Origin: Campylobacterales bacterium
GTDB lineage: Bacteria > Campylobacterota > Campylobacteria > Campylobacterales > QNZT01
Direction: 5' to 3'
Length of the DNA: 36,244 nucleotides
Assembly (NCBI GenBank): GCA_027066435.1
Contig: JAMONX010000082.1
Coordinates: 1-36,244, forward strand
The notes below the pieces were generated by a model that saw only the letters and a program-made list of their open reading frames with translations, did no database searches and had not been told where the DNA came from. Within the stretch, counting starts at the first letter, position 1, and each line of letters starts with the position of its first letter. A program made the translations under genes and the position numbers. Shown here in pieces: positions 1-9,800 of the stretch.

Positions 1-71
1 GATTTTAAAAGTTCAGGTGTACTCTCTCTTGCTGTGCATCCTGTATAAAGTGCATATTTTAATTTACTCAT
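1..71 (-). CDS. sdhE: SdhE/MfrE-like heterodisulfide-reductase-type subunit (partial)
   Basis: Only the first 23 codons are inside the window; the gene runs off the left edge. The visible N-terminus is MSKLKYALYTGCTARESTPE, with an early Cys typical of the HdrB-like CCG-domain subunit that replaces the haem membrane anchor in type E succinate:quinone oxidoreductases (Sdh/Mfr ABE). Its ATG overlaps the sdhB stop codon as TAATG, indicating translational coupling as the third gene of the operon. In the family this subunit carries electrons between the iron-sulfur subunit and the quinone pool. Identity rests on the short N-terminus plus the sdhAB context. Confidence 0.75.
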   Translation of the reverse strand, partial: MSKLKYALYTGCTARESTPELLK

Positions 72-1057
72 TATTTCCCCTTAAACTTTGCAGTTGATGA
101 AATCTCAACAAGTTTTTTAATTTCATCAAGATTTTTACTTTTTGGCATCTTCCAAGGCATGATAATTTTACCTTTTTTAAACATCTTTATAGCAACAGGC
201 ATATGTTTTAAAACTCCAGGAATTCCTTCAGAGTATTTTACTAACTCTCCCTCATCTAAAAGACCATGTTTTTCAATTGAAGGCTTAAATCCATAAGCAT
301 GGCGAACAGCTACACTATTTTCAGCCATATTTTCTTCAAATGTTTGAAGATGCAATTGTGTAATTTTACCAATGGGGTCAAGCTCTTTAGGACAAGCCTC
401 AGCACACTCAAAGCACTTTACACAGTCCCAGATACCAAAACCTTGCCTATTTGTAATACTTAATCTCTCCTCTTTTCCCTCATCTCTAACATCAGCATTA
501 AATCTATAAGCAATAGCAAGTGCAGCAGGTCCTAAATAATCTTCATTTACATTTACAGCAGGACATGAATAGTAACAGTTACCACATTGAATACAATAAT
601 CCGACTCATCAATCTTTTCAGCATCCGCTCGTGATACAAGATTTTCTGAGGTTGGTGCTTCATCTATCTTTGTATTTAGATAAGGCTTAACTGTGTCATA
701 TTTTTTCCAAAAAGTTCTCTTATCGATAACCATATCTTTGATAGCCAAACTCTTATCTTGAGGCTCAATTACAAGCTCATCACCAAATATCTCAGTCAAG
801 TCACTAACTCTATCTTTACAAGCTAAAGTTGCTTTACCATTTACCTTAACAGCACAACTTCCACAGATCCCGTGTCTACAACTTCTTCTATATGAAAATG
901 AGCCATCATGTTCCCACTTAATACGATTAAGTACATCAAGTATCATCTCTTCAGGTCTTACTTCAAGCTCATAATCTCTATAGTATGGAAGATAATCAGT
1001 CTCACTATTAAACCTAAAAACTTTAAATTTCATCTTTTTTGTCTCTATATTTGCCAT
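71..1057 (-). CDS. sdhB: Succinate dehydrogenase/fumarate reductase iron-sulfur subunit
   Basis: Iron-sulfur electron-transfer subunit of a succinate:quinone oxidoreductase or fumarate reductase. The N-terminal plant-type ferredoxin domain (about residues 8-110) has the [2Fe-2S] signature CRHGICGSCA and a later Cys. The C-terminal half carries two cysteine clusters, CIQCGNCYYSCP and CVKCFECAEACPKELDP, for the 4Fe-4S and 3Fe-4S or 4Fe-4S centres. At 328 aa it is longer than classical SdhB (about 240 aa), as in the type E enzymes. I place the start at the ATG at 1057: AGAGGA ends 7 nt upstream, and the TTG one codon earlier is too close. It begins just after the sdhA stop codon and overlaps sdhE, so the three are one operon. 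Confidence 0.93.
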   Translation of the reverse strand: MANIETKKMKFKVFRFNSETDYLPYYRDYELEVRPEEMILDVLNRIKWEHDGSFSYRRSCRHGICGSCAVKVNGKATLACKDRVSDLTEIFGDELVIEPQDKSLAIKDMVIDKRTFWKKYDTVKPYLNTKIDEAPTSENLVSRADAEKIDESDYCIQCGNCYYSCPAVNVNEDYLGPAALAIAYRFNADVRDEGKEERLSITNRQGFGIWDCVKCFECAEACPKELDPIGKITQLHLQTFEENMAENSVAVRHAYGFKPSIEKHGLLDEGELVKYSEGIPGVLKHMPVAIKMFKKGKIIMPWKMPKSKNLDEIKKLVEISSTAKFKGK

Positions 1058-1068
1058 CAATCCATCCT

Positions 1069-2781
1069 CTAATATGTTCTAGCTTCTGGCTCAAACTTGC
1101 CAAGCGAAACATCGGTATATTCTATTTTTATATTACCTTCTTTATCCATATACGCAAATGTATGTTTCAAAAACTTCTTATCGTCTCTACTATCATAGTC
1201 ATTTCTAAAGTGTGCACCTCTACTCTCATTTCGCATAAGTCCCCCCTCAACGATAAATGCAGAAAAATCTAACATATGTCCAAGCTCTATGGCTTCTTGA
1301 AGATCTGTGTTATAAACTTTGCTTTTATCTTCGATTCTGATATTTTTATATCTCTCTTTAAGCTCTTTTATAATCTTTATCTGTTTCTCTAGTGACTCTT
1401 TTGTTCTAAAAACACCTGCATTTTCTGTCATAGATGCTTGAAGTTCACCTCTTAAGCTTGAAACTTTTTCAGCTCCATTATTTTCAATAAGCCTTTTTAT
1501 CTGTGAGACCATACCTTCAGCCACACTTTCATTTATCTCCATAAGCTTTAACTTATCAAGATCTTTTACAATCGTTTTTCCAACATGGCGACCAAAAAGA
1601 GGAGCTTCTAAGACTGAATTTGCACCTAGACGATTTGCACCATGAACACTCACACACGAACACTCTCCAGCTGCATAAAAACCTGTTACAAACTCTTTTG
1701 CATTTTTCTTAACATTTCCTGCGATATTTACAGGAACTCCACCCATAGAGTAGTGAGCAGTTGCTGCAATCATGATAGGTTCTTTAACCATATCAAGACC
1801 TAAAAATGTTATAGCCAAATCTCTAAGCTCAGGAAGTCTCTCCATGATAAGCTCTTCGCCAAGATGTGTCATATCAAGATATACAGCATCTTTATCAGGA
1901 CCTACACCTCTTCCTTCTAAAACCTCTTGAGTGATAGAGCGACTAACCAAGTCTCTAGGACCTAGCTCCATTTTAGATGGTGCATACTTCTCCATAAATC
2001 TCTCACCCTTGGAGTTTAAAAGTTTTCCACCCTCTCCACGAGCTGCTTCACTCATCAAAATTCCCGTTCCTGCAAGTCCTGTTGGATGAAACTGAACAAA
2101 CTCCATATCCTCTAAAGGCAAACCATGACGAGCTACGATTGAGAGTGCATCTCCTGTATTTGCATGAGCATTTGAATTTATCTTAAATGCTCTTCCATAA
2201 CCACCAGTTGCAAACATAACCGCTTTTGCATTAAAAATTGCACTCTCACTTGTTTTGATGTCATATGCGACAACGCCTTTAACAACTCCATCTTCATATA
2301 CGATATCAGCAACATACCACTCATCTAAAAAATCAACTCCCAAACGATTAGTCTGTTCAAACATAGTCTGAAGCAGTGTAAGCCCTGTTCTATCTTTTGC
2401 ATAACAAGCTCTTGGATGCGATTGACCACCAAAAGGTCGCTGAGCAATTGTGCCATCTTCATTTCTACTAAAAACTGCTCCCATCTTTTCCATCCAACGA
2501 ACAAGCTCTGGAGCAGTTTTACACATAAACTCAACAGCATCTTGATCAGCTAAATAATCACTTCCTTTTACTGTATCAAATTCATGAAGCTCAACACTAT
2601 CTTCTGCAGCAAATGCAGCATTTATGCCTCCTTGTGCAGCTCCTGAGTGACTTCTAAGAGGATGAAGTTTGGTTAAAACAACCACACTCTTACCCGCACT
2701 TTTTAACTCTCTTGCAGCTGCGAGTCCTGCTAGACCTGCTCCTACAATAACAGCATCATATTGATGAATTGGTATGCTCAT
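1069..2781 (-). CDS. sdhA: Succinate dehydrogenase/fumarate reductase flavoprotein subunit
   Basis: Flavoprotein that interconverts succinate and fumarate. Visible features are the Rossmann GAGLAGLAAA at about residues 14-23, RSHSGAAQGG with His45 at the position of covalent FAD attachment, the substrate segment HPTG, a GPRDLVSRSI arginine segment, and the C-terminal FAD motif around GANRLGANSVLEAPLFGRH. Length is 570 aa. The N-terminus (MSIPIHQYDAVIVGAG) goes straight into the FAD fold with no twin-arginine signal. It therefore looks cytoplasmic, unlike the periplasmic methylmenaquinol:fumarate reductase MfrA of Wolinella and Campylobacter. An AAAGGA ribosome site lies 8 nt before the ATG. 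Direction in vivo (oxidative TCA or reductive TCA) cannot be read from sequence. Confidence 0.94.
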   Translation of the reverse strand: MSIPIHQYDAVIVGAGLAGLAAARELKSAGKSVVVLTKLHPLRSHSGAAQGGINAAFAAEDSVELHEFDTVKGSDYLADQDAVEFMCKTAPELVRWMEKMGAVFSRNEDGTIAQRPFGGQSHPRACYAKDRTGLTLLQTMFEQTNRLGVDFLDEWYVADIVYEDGVVKGVVAYDIKTSESAIFNAKAVMFATGGYGRAFKINSNAHANTGDALSIVARHGLPLEDMEFVQFHPTGLAGTGILMSEAARGEGGKLLNSKGERFMEKYAPSKMELGPRDLVSRSITQEVLEGRGVGPDKDAVYLDMTHLGEELIMERLPELRDLAITFLGLDMVKEPIMIAATAHYSMGGVPVNIAGNVKKNAKEFVTGFYAAGECSCVSVHGANRLGANSVLEAPLFGRHVGKTIVKDLDKLKLMEINESVAEGMVSQIKRLIENNGAEKVSSLRGELQASMTENAGVFRTKESLEKQIKIIKELKERYKNIRIEDKSKVYNTDLQEAIELGHMLDFSAFIVEGGLMRNESRGAHFRNDYDSRDDKKFLKHTFAYMDKEGNIKIEYTDVSLGKFEPEARTY

Positions 2782-2821
2782 TAAATTTGTCCTTTAAATT
2801 GAGATTAATTTATTTGTTTGA

Positions 2822-2864
2822 ATTATAGTAAATAAATACTAAAATGTTCAATATATTTTAGTAT
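2822..2864 (-). promoter_or_regulatory. sdhABE promoter with palindrome over the -35 box
   Basis: On the minus strand, TTGAAC at 2851-2846 and TATAAT at 2827-2822 are separated by 18 bp and lie about 40 nt before the sdhA ATG. A perfect 10-bp inverted repeat, ATACTAAAAT (2836-2845) and ATTTTAGTAT (2855-2864), surrounds the -35 box. This is the usual place for a dimeric regulator to bind. The same repeat could act as a weak terminator for the upstream gene, but no T-run follows it. The promoter elements are seen directly; regulator binding is inference. Confidence 0.6.
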
Positions 2865-2887
2865 AAATTGGAAGTAAGGCTAAAGCC

Positions 2888-3175
2888 TCACCCTAGTGAA
2901 ATAAGATTATCTGAATATTTATCAGCAGTAAATGGCTCAAAATTACTCTTATAATGAAGATAATGCTCTGAAGTTTTATGTCCGTCCAATGCCTCTTCAC
3001 TCTCCCAGGATTCAATAACCACAAATGTATTTGGCTTATTTTCTAACTGATAAATGTTATACAACAAACACCCTTCTTCAATTCTCGAAGCTTGCACCAT
3101 AGTGCCTAAAAGAGCTTTTAACTCATCTACGCACTCATCTTTTGCTACAAAAACTACTTTTTTAGTTATAGTCAT
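2888..3175 (-). CDS. ABM-domain (YgiN-like) putative quinol monooxygenase
   Basis: A 95-aa single-domain protein of the antibiotic biosynthesis monooxygenase (dimeric alpha/beta barrel) family. Recognisable elements are the N-terminal KKVVFVAKDECVDELKALL, the central EEGCLLYNIYQ, and FVVIESWESEEALDGHKTSE with the conserved W-x-S/D-x-E-A-L-x-x-H pattern. Relatives include YgiN, a quinol monooxygenase, and small autoinducer- or haem-related proteins, so the substrate is not determined. An AGGAG site lies 6 nt upstream of the ATG. It is on the same strand as sdhA, about 106 bp upstream of it, but sdhA has its own promoter, so co-transcription is optional. Confidence 0.8.
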   Translation of the reverse strand: MTITKKVVFVAKDECVDELKALLGTMVQASRIEEGCLLYNIYQLENKPNTFVVIESWESEEALDGHKTSEHYLHYKSNFEPFTADKYSDNLISLG

Positions 3176-3221
3176 ATCTGCTCCTGATTTTTTGGTGTAA
3201 GTATATCATATTGCTTCTTTT

Positions 3222-6200
3222 TTACCACTCCATCTTTTGGTAACTTCTCTCAGATGCACCATCTTTATCTACAGCTTTACCCTGCTCTCCTTTACCTGCC
3301 CAGGAGTCTGCACCTGATGTTATATTTACATTAAAAGATCGTGTGCTTCTTGTACCAAATATATTAAAAATAAGCCAAGGATCTGTTTCAAATGTAATTC
3401 TATCTACATATGGAAATTTAGGTATACTCATTTTCATCGTATCTGTACCTTTTTCATCTATCATAAAGCTTGTTGCAGTCATAGTTTCATAGTTATCATA
3501 CCTACTAAAATTTTTAGTATTTTTAGGTTTAGTATCTCTAAATACATCTCTACTAGTATCATATTTGCCTTTTGGAATTATCCTCCAAAAGATTCCATTT
3601 TCACTCTCTCTACCTTTCGCTAATTCAAATACATTCCTATCACAATTTTTACAATAGACCTCTTGATAAACAGAGATATTATGCTTACTTCCAGTGCCTG
3701 TATAATTTGGGATATTCACTCTCCCATAATAAAAATCTGATGATTCATCAACTGCTTGAACGCCTAACACTCCTTCACTATTGGTTGCATTAATTTGACT
3801 GATAGTAAAATTCATTGGATTTTTGGCAATAGTTCTATTTCTATCAAAATTTATACTCATTGATACATTAGCTTCTCCATCAATAAATTTATCTTTTTTT
3901 ATCACATAGGTTACCTGCCTAGGAGTAGATGGAATAAAATTATATACACCATTTAGAATAGATCCATCTGCTAATACCAGTTTATTTAAATTATTTCCAG
4001 TTGTGTTAAAATCTAGAGATATATTTACATCTTTGGAATAACAAGTATCACTATAGTTTTTTGTTACACTTCCACCCCCATCAGTTGCTACAATGCTCAA
4101 CTCAAGCAATGCACCCATCTGTGTTGTATTTTCATCAGATGCATAGAAGGTAAATATCCCTGCCCCATCTTGAAGACTTGCTTGTTTAAATACAAATTGA
4201 CTTGCAGTAAACATTATAGTTGTATTTGCTTCACCTATATATCTTTGTAAATCAAGTGTATCATTGCTATCTATCGCTGCAAATTCACTTCCTGCTATTT
4301 CAAAGATATCAAAATCAACTTCACCTACTTCAGAATAGTTTATATCGCTTTTTAAGCCACCATCACTAAAAAATACCGAAGATAAATCAATCGTCCCTGT
4401 CGCACACCCTGACTTTGTTTCATTATGTTCAATTTGAAATGAGACATTATAAGATTCATTGTAGTCACTTGCATTATTATCATCAACACCAACTGCCTTT
4501 ATAGCAAAAGCAAATGGCTCTCCAACTTTACCAATTGCTGGTGTATCGAACACAAAACGATCTGGTCTTATTGCAAATTTTTCTGATAAATTTGTATCAT
4601 ATCTTGTGCCATTTGCATCAAAATATTGTATAGCTACATATGCAACTTTATGTGCAGTAGAAATTTTACCAAATTCTATATCAGTAATGTTTTTATCTGT
4701 TAAATTTACATCCCTCCAAGTTGTAAGTTGGTTAGAACCTGAGTATATCGAAGCTTCTACTATAGAGTAGATGCTACTAGCATACCCTGTACCATTTGCA
4801 TCTATAGAAGCAATACTCAAATTTATATCTTTGTTTACAATCTTCGTTTTTATAACTGGACTACTTATACTCTCATCAATATCCCAAGCTCCAAACAAAT
4901 TTTTATCAGCATCGATATTTATCATATAATCTTCAATTTCACCATCACTTGCAGCTCCTGTAGCATTTAGATCTGTATCTGAGCTATATCTAAATCTCGC
5001 ATAAGTTACACCATCTTTTGCACCTAAAGGGACTATAATATTTGTAAGATTGACAGTTCCAGATGAACCATTTGTGTTTTTTGATATCTGTTCACTATTT
5101 GAAAAATTTCCATCTCTGTCAAAATCAATCCAAGCATTTAAAACTCCATTTCCTACAGTTTTGATATCTAAATTTATTTTACTTCCTACTTTTATTGTTG
5201 CTCCTTGAAATGATGTGCTATTCATACTTACACCATCTTCTTCAACTCCATCACCAGTTGCTGTCAATGTCGGTTGCCCATCATCTTCACTATTGTTAAT
5301 ATCAGGCGGTAATACACCTAAATATATTGTAGCTCCAGTGGAAGGAAGCTGATGTCTTGGTCCATCATCAGATAATAAAGTTCTATAATTACCCATAGCC
5401 GTTCCATCTCCAATTGACTTATTACCATCATCTGGTGCATCTCCAAAATCTAAAAGAATCATATTATCTGCGAACATAACACCATCATTTAAAGATGTGT
5501 GTCTAGGCTTTGAAAAAGAGACAGCAGTAGGATCAATAATACCTGAGGGATTGGTAACATCTATACGATAAACCTCACCATTTGGTCTTCCTACTCCATT
5601 GGCATACAAATAATAATAACCATCTTTTGTAAAAAATGACCCACCAAATACTCTCTGTTTTAATTCTATTCCAACAAGAGCAGGATGACCAGGAGGCAGC
5701 ACACCCGTACTTCCCATTGTCCCCCCAGAGTGGCTATTACTTATTTTTGTATCACCCAGATCTTCAACCGTCCCTGTTTTTGGATTAATTCGCAATAAAG
5801 AGTGTGTCCCTTTTCCATTAATAACCGTATACAACATGTCATCTTTTGGATTAAATGCCCAATCAGTACTATAAACTGTTTTAGTAATAAGAATATTTGT
5901 ACTTTTAACTAGCAGTAGAGAATCTGCAGTTAAATAAGTTGGAGAGTTAGGATCTAAATCAATTATAGACATAAATGGTTGTCCATGCATATTTAAATAT
6001 AATTTACCATCTTTATCTATATCTCCAGCATATGAAAATATATTTAAATTTGGAATTGGCCCATAATCTGTAGTAACCCAATTTCCAGAGCTATCTTTTC
6101 CTACTCTAATAATATATCCATCTGCTGAAAATTCACCACGCCTTGGAGCAGAACCCCAAAAATAACCATCTTTGACATTATACCCAAGACCATTTACATG

Positions 6201-6746
6201 ATACGCACTAGGAGTTATATTATCTTGTTGTTTAGTCAATTTTCCAGTAACTAAATCTAAAGAATAAACATCTGAAGGTTTGTTTTGGAATAGATAAGCT
6301 TTTTCTCTATCTGCAACGGTTAGTGGATTAACATCATCTTTAAAATTTCCAAAATTCAAATTATTTTCACTAGGATTAATACCACTTAATTTTACTGAAA
6401 TATAATTTGAACTAGAAGATGACCAACCAGCAGGATCACTTGAAACACTACAACTACTACTATTTGTCTCATCTTCAATAATAGTATATGGACCAAAACC
6501 TGGAAAATTAAATTCATAATAACCTGTTGCATTTGAGGTTGTTATGTTAAAAGTTTGTCTAAGAATATTATGTTTACAAAGTTTAATAATACTCTTCTCT
6601 CCAGTTCCACTCTCTCCCGCATCTACTTGCTGATTTCTATCTTTATCATTATAGACATACCCACTCAAACTTCCTCCATATATTGTTGAAGGTATAAAAG
6701 TAAAAAATAAAACCCCAAATATAAAATTTTTTACAAAATTTCTCAT
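3222..6746 (-). CDS. Large exported protein: Sdr-B-like, DUF6923-like and GEVED-like domains (paralogue 1)
   Basis: A 1174-aa protein with a signal peptide (hydrophobic residues about 8-24, IPSTIYGGS). Residues about 27-135 resemble a Sdr-B or carboxypeptidase-like beta-sandwich (LSGYVYNDKDRN, then a YYEF strand). Residues about 145-430 form a propeller-like region with repeated readout motifs (YSLDLVTGKL, RINPKTGTVEDL, EVYRIDVTNPSG), as in DUF6923. Residues about 432-612 form a GEVED-type domain (LDFGDAPDD, LNAWIDFDRDGNFS, ARFRYSSD, GEIEDYMI). The remaining 560 residues include FAIRPDRFVFD and YQEVYCKNC, reminiscent of MshQ/DUF6701 regions, and end in SYQKMEW. No sortase or autotransporter signal is visible. 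Likely surface-exposed or secreted; function unknown. A GGGAG ribosome site precedes the ATG. The next gene upstream is a close paralogue. Confidence 0.75.
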   Translation of the reverse strand: MRNFVKNFIFGVLFFTFIPSTIYGGSLSGYVYNDKDRNQQVDAGESGTGEKSIIKLCKHNILRQTFNITTSNATGYYEFNFPGFGPYTIIEDETNSSSCSVSSDPAGWSSSSSNYISVKLSGINPSENNLNFGNFKDDVNPLTVADREKAYLFQNKPSDVYSLDLVTGKLTKQQDNITPSAYHVNGLGYNVKDGYFWGSAPRRGEFSADGYIIRVGKDSSGNWVTTDYGPIPNLNIFSYAGDIDKDGKLYLNMHGQPFMSIIDLDPNSPTYLTADSLLLVKSTNILITKTVYSTDWAFNPKDDMLYTVINGKGTHSLLRINPKTGTVEDLGDTKISNSHSGGTMGSTGVLPPGHPALVGIELKQRVFGGSFFTKDGYYYLYANGVGRPNGEVYRIDVTNPSGIIDPTAVSFSKPRHTSLNDGVMFADNMILLDFGDAPDDGNKSIGDGTAMGNYRTLLSDDGPRHQLPSTGATIYLGVLPPDINNSEDDGQPTLTATGDGVEEDGVSMNSTSFQGATIKVGSKINLDIKTVGNGVLNAWIDFDRDGNFSNSEQISKNTNGSSGTVNLTNIIVPLGAKDGVTYARFRYSSDTDLNATGAASDGEIEDYMINIDADKNLFGAWDIDESISSPVIKTKIVNKDINLSIASIDANGTGYASSIYSIVEASIYSGSNQLTTWRDVNLTDKNITDIEFGKISTAHKVAYVAIQYFDANGTRYDTNLSEKFAIRPDRFVFDTPAIGKVGEPFAFAIKAVGVDDNNASDYNESYNVSFQIEHNETKSGCATGTIDLSSVFFSDGGLKSDINYSEVGEVDFDIFEIAGSEFAAIDSNDTLDLQRYIGEANTTIMFTASQFVFKQASLQDGAGIFTFYASDENTTQMGALLELSIVATDGGGSVTKNYSDTCYSKDVNISLDFNTTGNNLNKLVLADGSILNGVYNFIPSTPRQVTYVIKKDKFIDGEANVSMSINFDRNRTIAKNPMNFTISQINATNSEGVLGVQAVDESSDFYYGRVNIPNYTGTGSKHNISVYQEVYCKNCDRNVFELAKGRESENGIFWRIIPKGKYDTSRDVFRDTKPKNTKNFSRYDNYETMTATSFMIDEKGTDTMKMSIPKFPYVDRITFETDPWLIFNIFGTRSTRSFNVNITSGADSWAGKGEQGKAVDKDGASERSYQKMEW

Positions 6747-6747
6747 G

Positions 6748-6776
6748 ATTGCTCCCTATGATTAAAAAAGAGCAAT
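6748..6776 (-). promoter_or_regulatory. Inverted repeat covering the ribosome-binding site of paralogue 1
   Basis: ATTGCTC at 6748-6754 and GAGCAAT at 6770-6776 are perfect inverted repeats with a 15-nt loop. In the minus-strand transcript the downstream arm contains part of the GGGAG Shine-Dalgarno sequence and ends two bases before the ATG at 6746. The hairpin could mask the ribosome site or attenuate read-through from paralogue 2. The 7-bp stem is modest, and function is inference. Confidence 0.35.
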
Positions 6777-6819
6777 AATAACTAAATTTTAATAAATATT
6801 AAGCTTGTTTTATAAAAAG

Positions 6820-9800
6820 TCACCATTCCATTTTTTGATAACTTCTTTTAGATGCACTGTCATCTATCGTTTTACCCTGCTCTCCTTTTCCTGCCCATGT
6901 ATTTGCATCTGATGTTATATTTATATTAAAAGACTGTTGTGTATTTGTACCAAATATATTAAAAATAAGCCATGGTTCTGTTTCAAATGTAACTCTATCT
7001 AGATATGGATATTGTGACATATTAACCCTCATCATGTCTACACCCTTTTTATCAATCACAAAGCTTGCAGCCGTCATAGTTTCATAGTTGTTATAATAAG
7101 TAAAATCTTTATTGTTTTTAGGTTTAGCATTTTTATATACATTTTTACTGTTGTCATATTTACCTACTGGAATAATCCTCCAAAAAATTCCATCTTCACT
7201 CTCTCTACCACCTGCTAATTCAAATGTACTTCTATTACAATTTCTACAATATACCTCTTGATAAACAGAAATATTATGTTCTCTTCCAACACCCGTATAG
7301 TTTGGTATATGTACCCTTCCATAATAAAAGTCTAATGATTTAGTACCTGATGGCACGATAGCTCCACTAACCCCATCACTGTTATTTGCGTCTATACTAT
7401 TAACATAAAAATTCATAGGGTTTTTGGCTACTGATTTGTTTCTATCAAAATTTATATACATAGACACATTAGCCTCTCCAGAGATAAATCTTGTTCGGTT
7501 TATATCAAATTCAATTTTTGCATTAGATACAGGAACACTAAAATGATATTTATCTTTATACATATTAAAAGCATCTACCACTATCATATTTTCTAAAATA
7601 TTTCCTGTAGTATTAAAATCAATAAATAAATTTGTATCTTCAGAGTAACAAGAATCACTATAATTTGTTGTTACGCTTCCACTCCCATCAACTGCTAAAA
7701 CATTTACCTTAAGTAAAGCACCCATACTTGTTATATTTGATTCAGCGGCATAGTAAGTAAACACTCCTGCACCATTTGAAAGTGACCAATTTTTAAAATG
7801 AAAATGACTTGCTGTAAACTTTACTGTTGTATTTGCTTTATCTATATACCTTAATGAATCACTAGTATCATTTGCATCTACTATAGCAAATTCACTTCCT
7901 GCTATTTCGGATATATTAAAATCAACTTTTCCTACTTCAGAATAATTAATATCACTTTTTAAACTACCATTGTTAAAAGATACTGAAGATAAATCAATCA
8001 CACCCGTTGCACACCCTGATTTTGTTTCATTGTGTTCAATTTGAAATGAAACATTGTAAGACTCATTATAATTTGTTGTATTAGATTCATTTCCATCAAT
8101 TGCTTTTACGGCAAAAACAAATGGCTCTCCAACTTTACCAATTGCTGATGGAAAATCAAATACAAAACGATCTGGTCTTATAGCAAATTTCTCTGATAAA
8201 TTTGTATCTTTTGTTCCATTTGCATCACCATATTTTATTGCTACAAATGCTTCTGGATGAGCAGTTGAAATTTTACCAAACTCAATATCTGTAATATTTT
8301 TATCTGTTAAGTTTACATCTTTCCAATCTGTTAATTTATTTGAATTTGCATATATTGCTGCTTTTACTATAGGGTATACATTGCTATACCAACTACCATT
8401 TGCATCTATAGAGGCGATACTTAAGTTTATATCTTTATTTACAATTTTAGTTTTTATAACTTGGTTATTTTTATCTTCATCTACATCCCAAACTCCAAAC
8501 AAATTTCCAACTTTTATATTTATCATATAATCTTCTACTTCACCATCACTTGCAGCTCCCGTAGAATTCAGATCAACATCTGTGCTATATCTAAATCTTG
8601 CATAAGTCACTCCCATTTTAGCATCTGAAGGTACTGCTATGTTTGAAAGGGTGATAGTTCCAGATGAACCATTTTCATTATTTGCTATCTGCTCAGCTAT
8701 TGAAAAATTACCATCACTATTAAAATCAATCCAAGCATTTAAAACTCCATTCCCCACAGTTTTGATATCTAACTTTATTTTACTTCCAGCATTTATAGAT
8801 GCTCCTTGAAACGATGCACTCTTCATATTTACACCATCCTCTTCAGGTCCATCACCACTCGCTGTAATTGACGGATTACCATCACTACTGTTAAGATCAG
8901 GAGATAATACCCCTAAATAAATTGTAGCCCCAGTAGAGGGGATTTGATGTCTAGGCCCATCATCTGAAAGCATAGTTTTATAATTACCAGTCGCTGTACC
9001 ATCACCTGCTGTTGCAGAACTTCCATCTGGTGCATCACCAAAATCTAAAAAAATCGTATTATCTGCAAACATAACACCATCATTTAAAGAGGTATGTCTA
9101 GGTTTTGAAAAGAGTACTGCTGTTGGGTCAATTACACCTGATGGGTTAGAAACATCGATACGAAATACTTCACCTGTTTTTCTATTAACACCATTGTCAT
9201 AAAGATAATAAAAACCATCTCCAGTAAAAAATGACCCTCCAAATACACGAGTTTTAATTGTAGATAGTCTTAGCTCCGCATGCCATATATCATCAGGAAT
9301 CGCACCTACACCATCCCCCATATAGGTTCCTCCAGTTAAGCTATTGCTTATTCTAGTATCCCCTAAATTTTCAACAACAGCGGTTTTGGGATTTATCCTA
9401 TATAAGTAGTGTACACCCTTACCATTGTTAACTGTATAAAGCATATTATCTATGGGATTAACCGCCCAATCTGTACTTTTAAAAAAAGCTATAGAGTTAT
9501 TTTTATCATCAACAAAATTAAAACTAGTTGCCGTTAAATATGTAGATGAGTTTGGATCAAGATTAACTACATAGACATCATCACCAGCACTAGAAACAGA
9601 ATATTTTTTTAGATACAAGATTCCATTATCATCTATATCTCCAGAATAAGAGTGGATATCTAAGCCAGGTATAGGGCCATAATGTGTTTCTGTCCAATCA
9701 GTGCCTGCACTATTTTTTCCCACTCTTGAAATATACCCATCTTTTGTTGGTGTAGAACCCCAGAAAAACCCATCTTTTGGGTTATATCCTAATGCATTTA

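Noticed and set aside
2836-2864. Terminator of the ABM-domain gene
   Set aside because: The stem is all A/T except one G-C pair, has no T-run after it, and overlaps a good promoter, so an operator reading fits better.
3572-3793. Plus-strand open frame antisense to the large exported protein
   Set aside because: No ribosome site or recognisable product; it is a by-product of the codon use of the real gene on the other strand.
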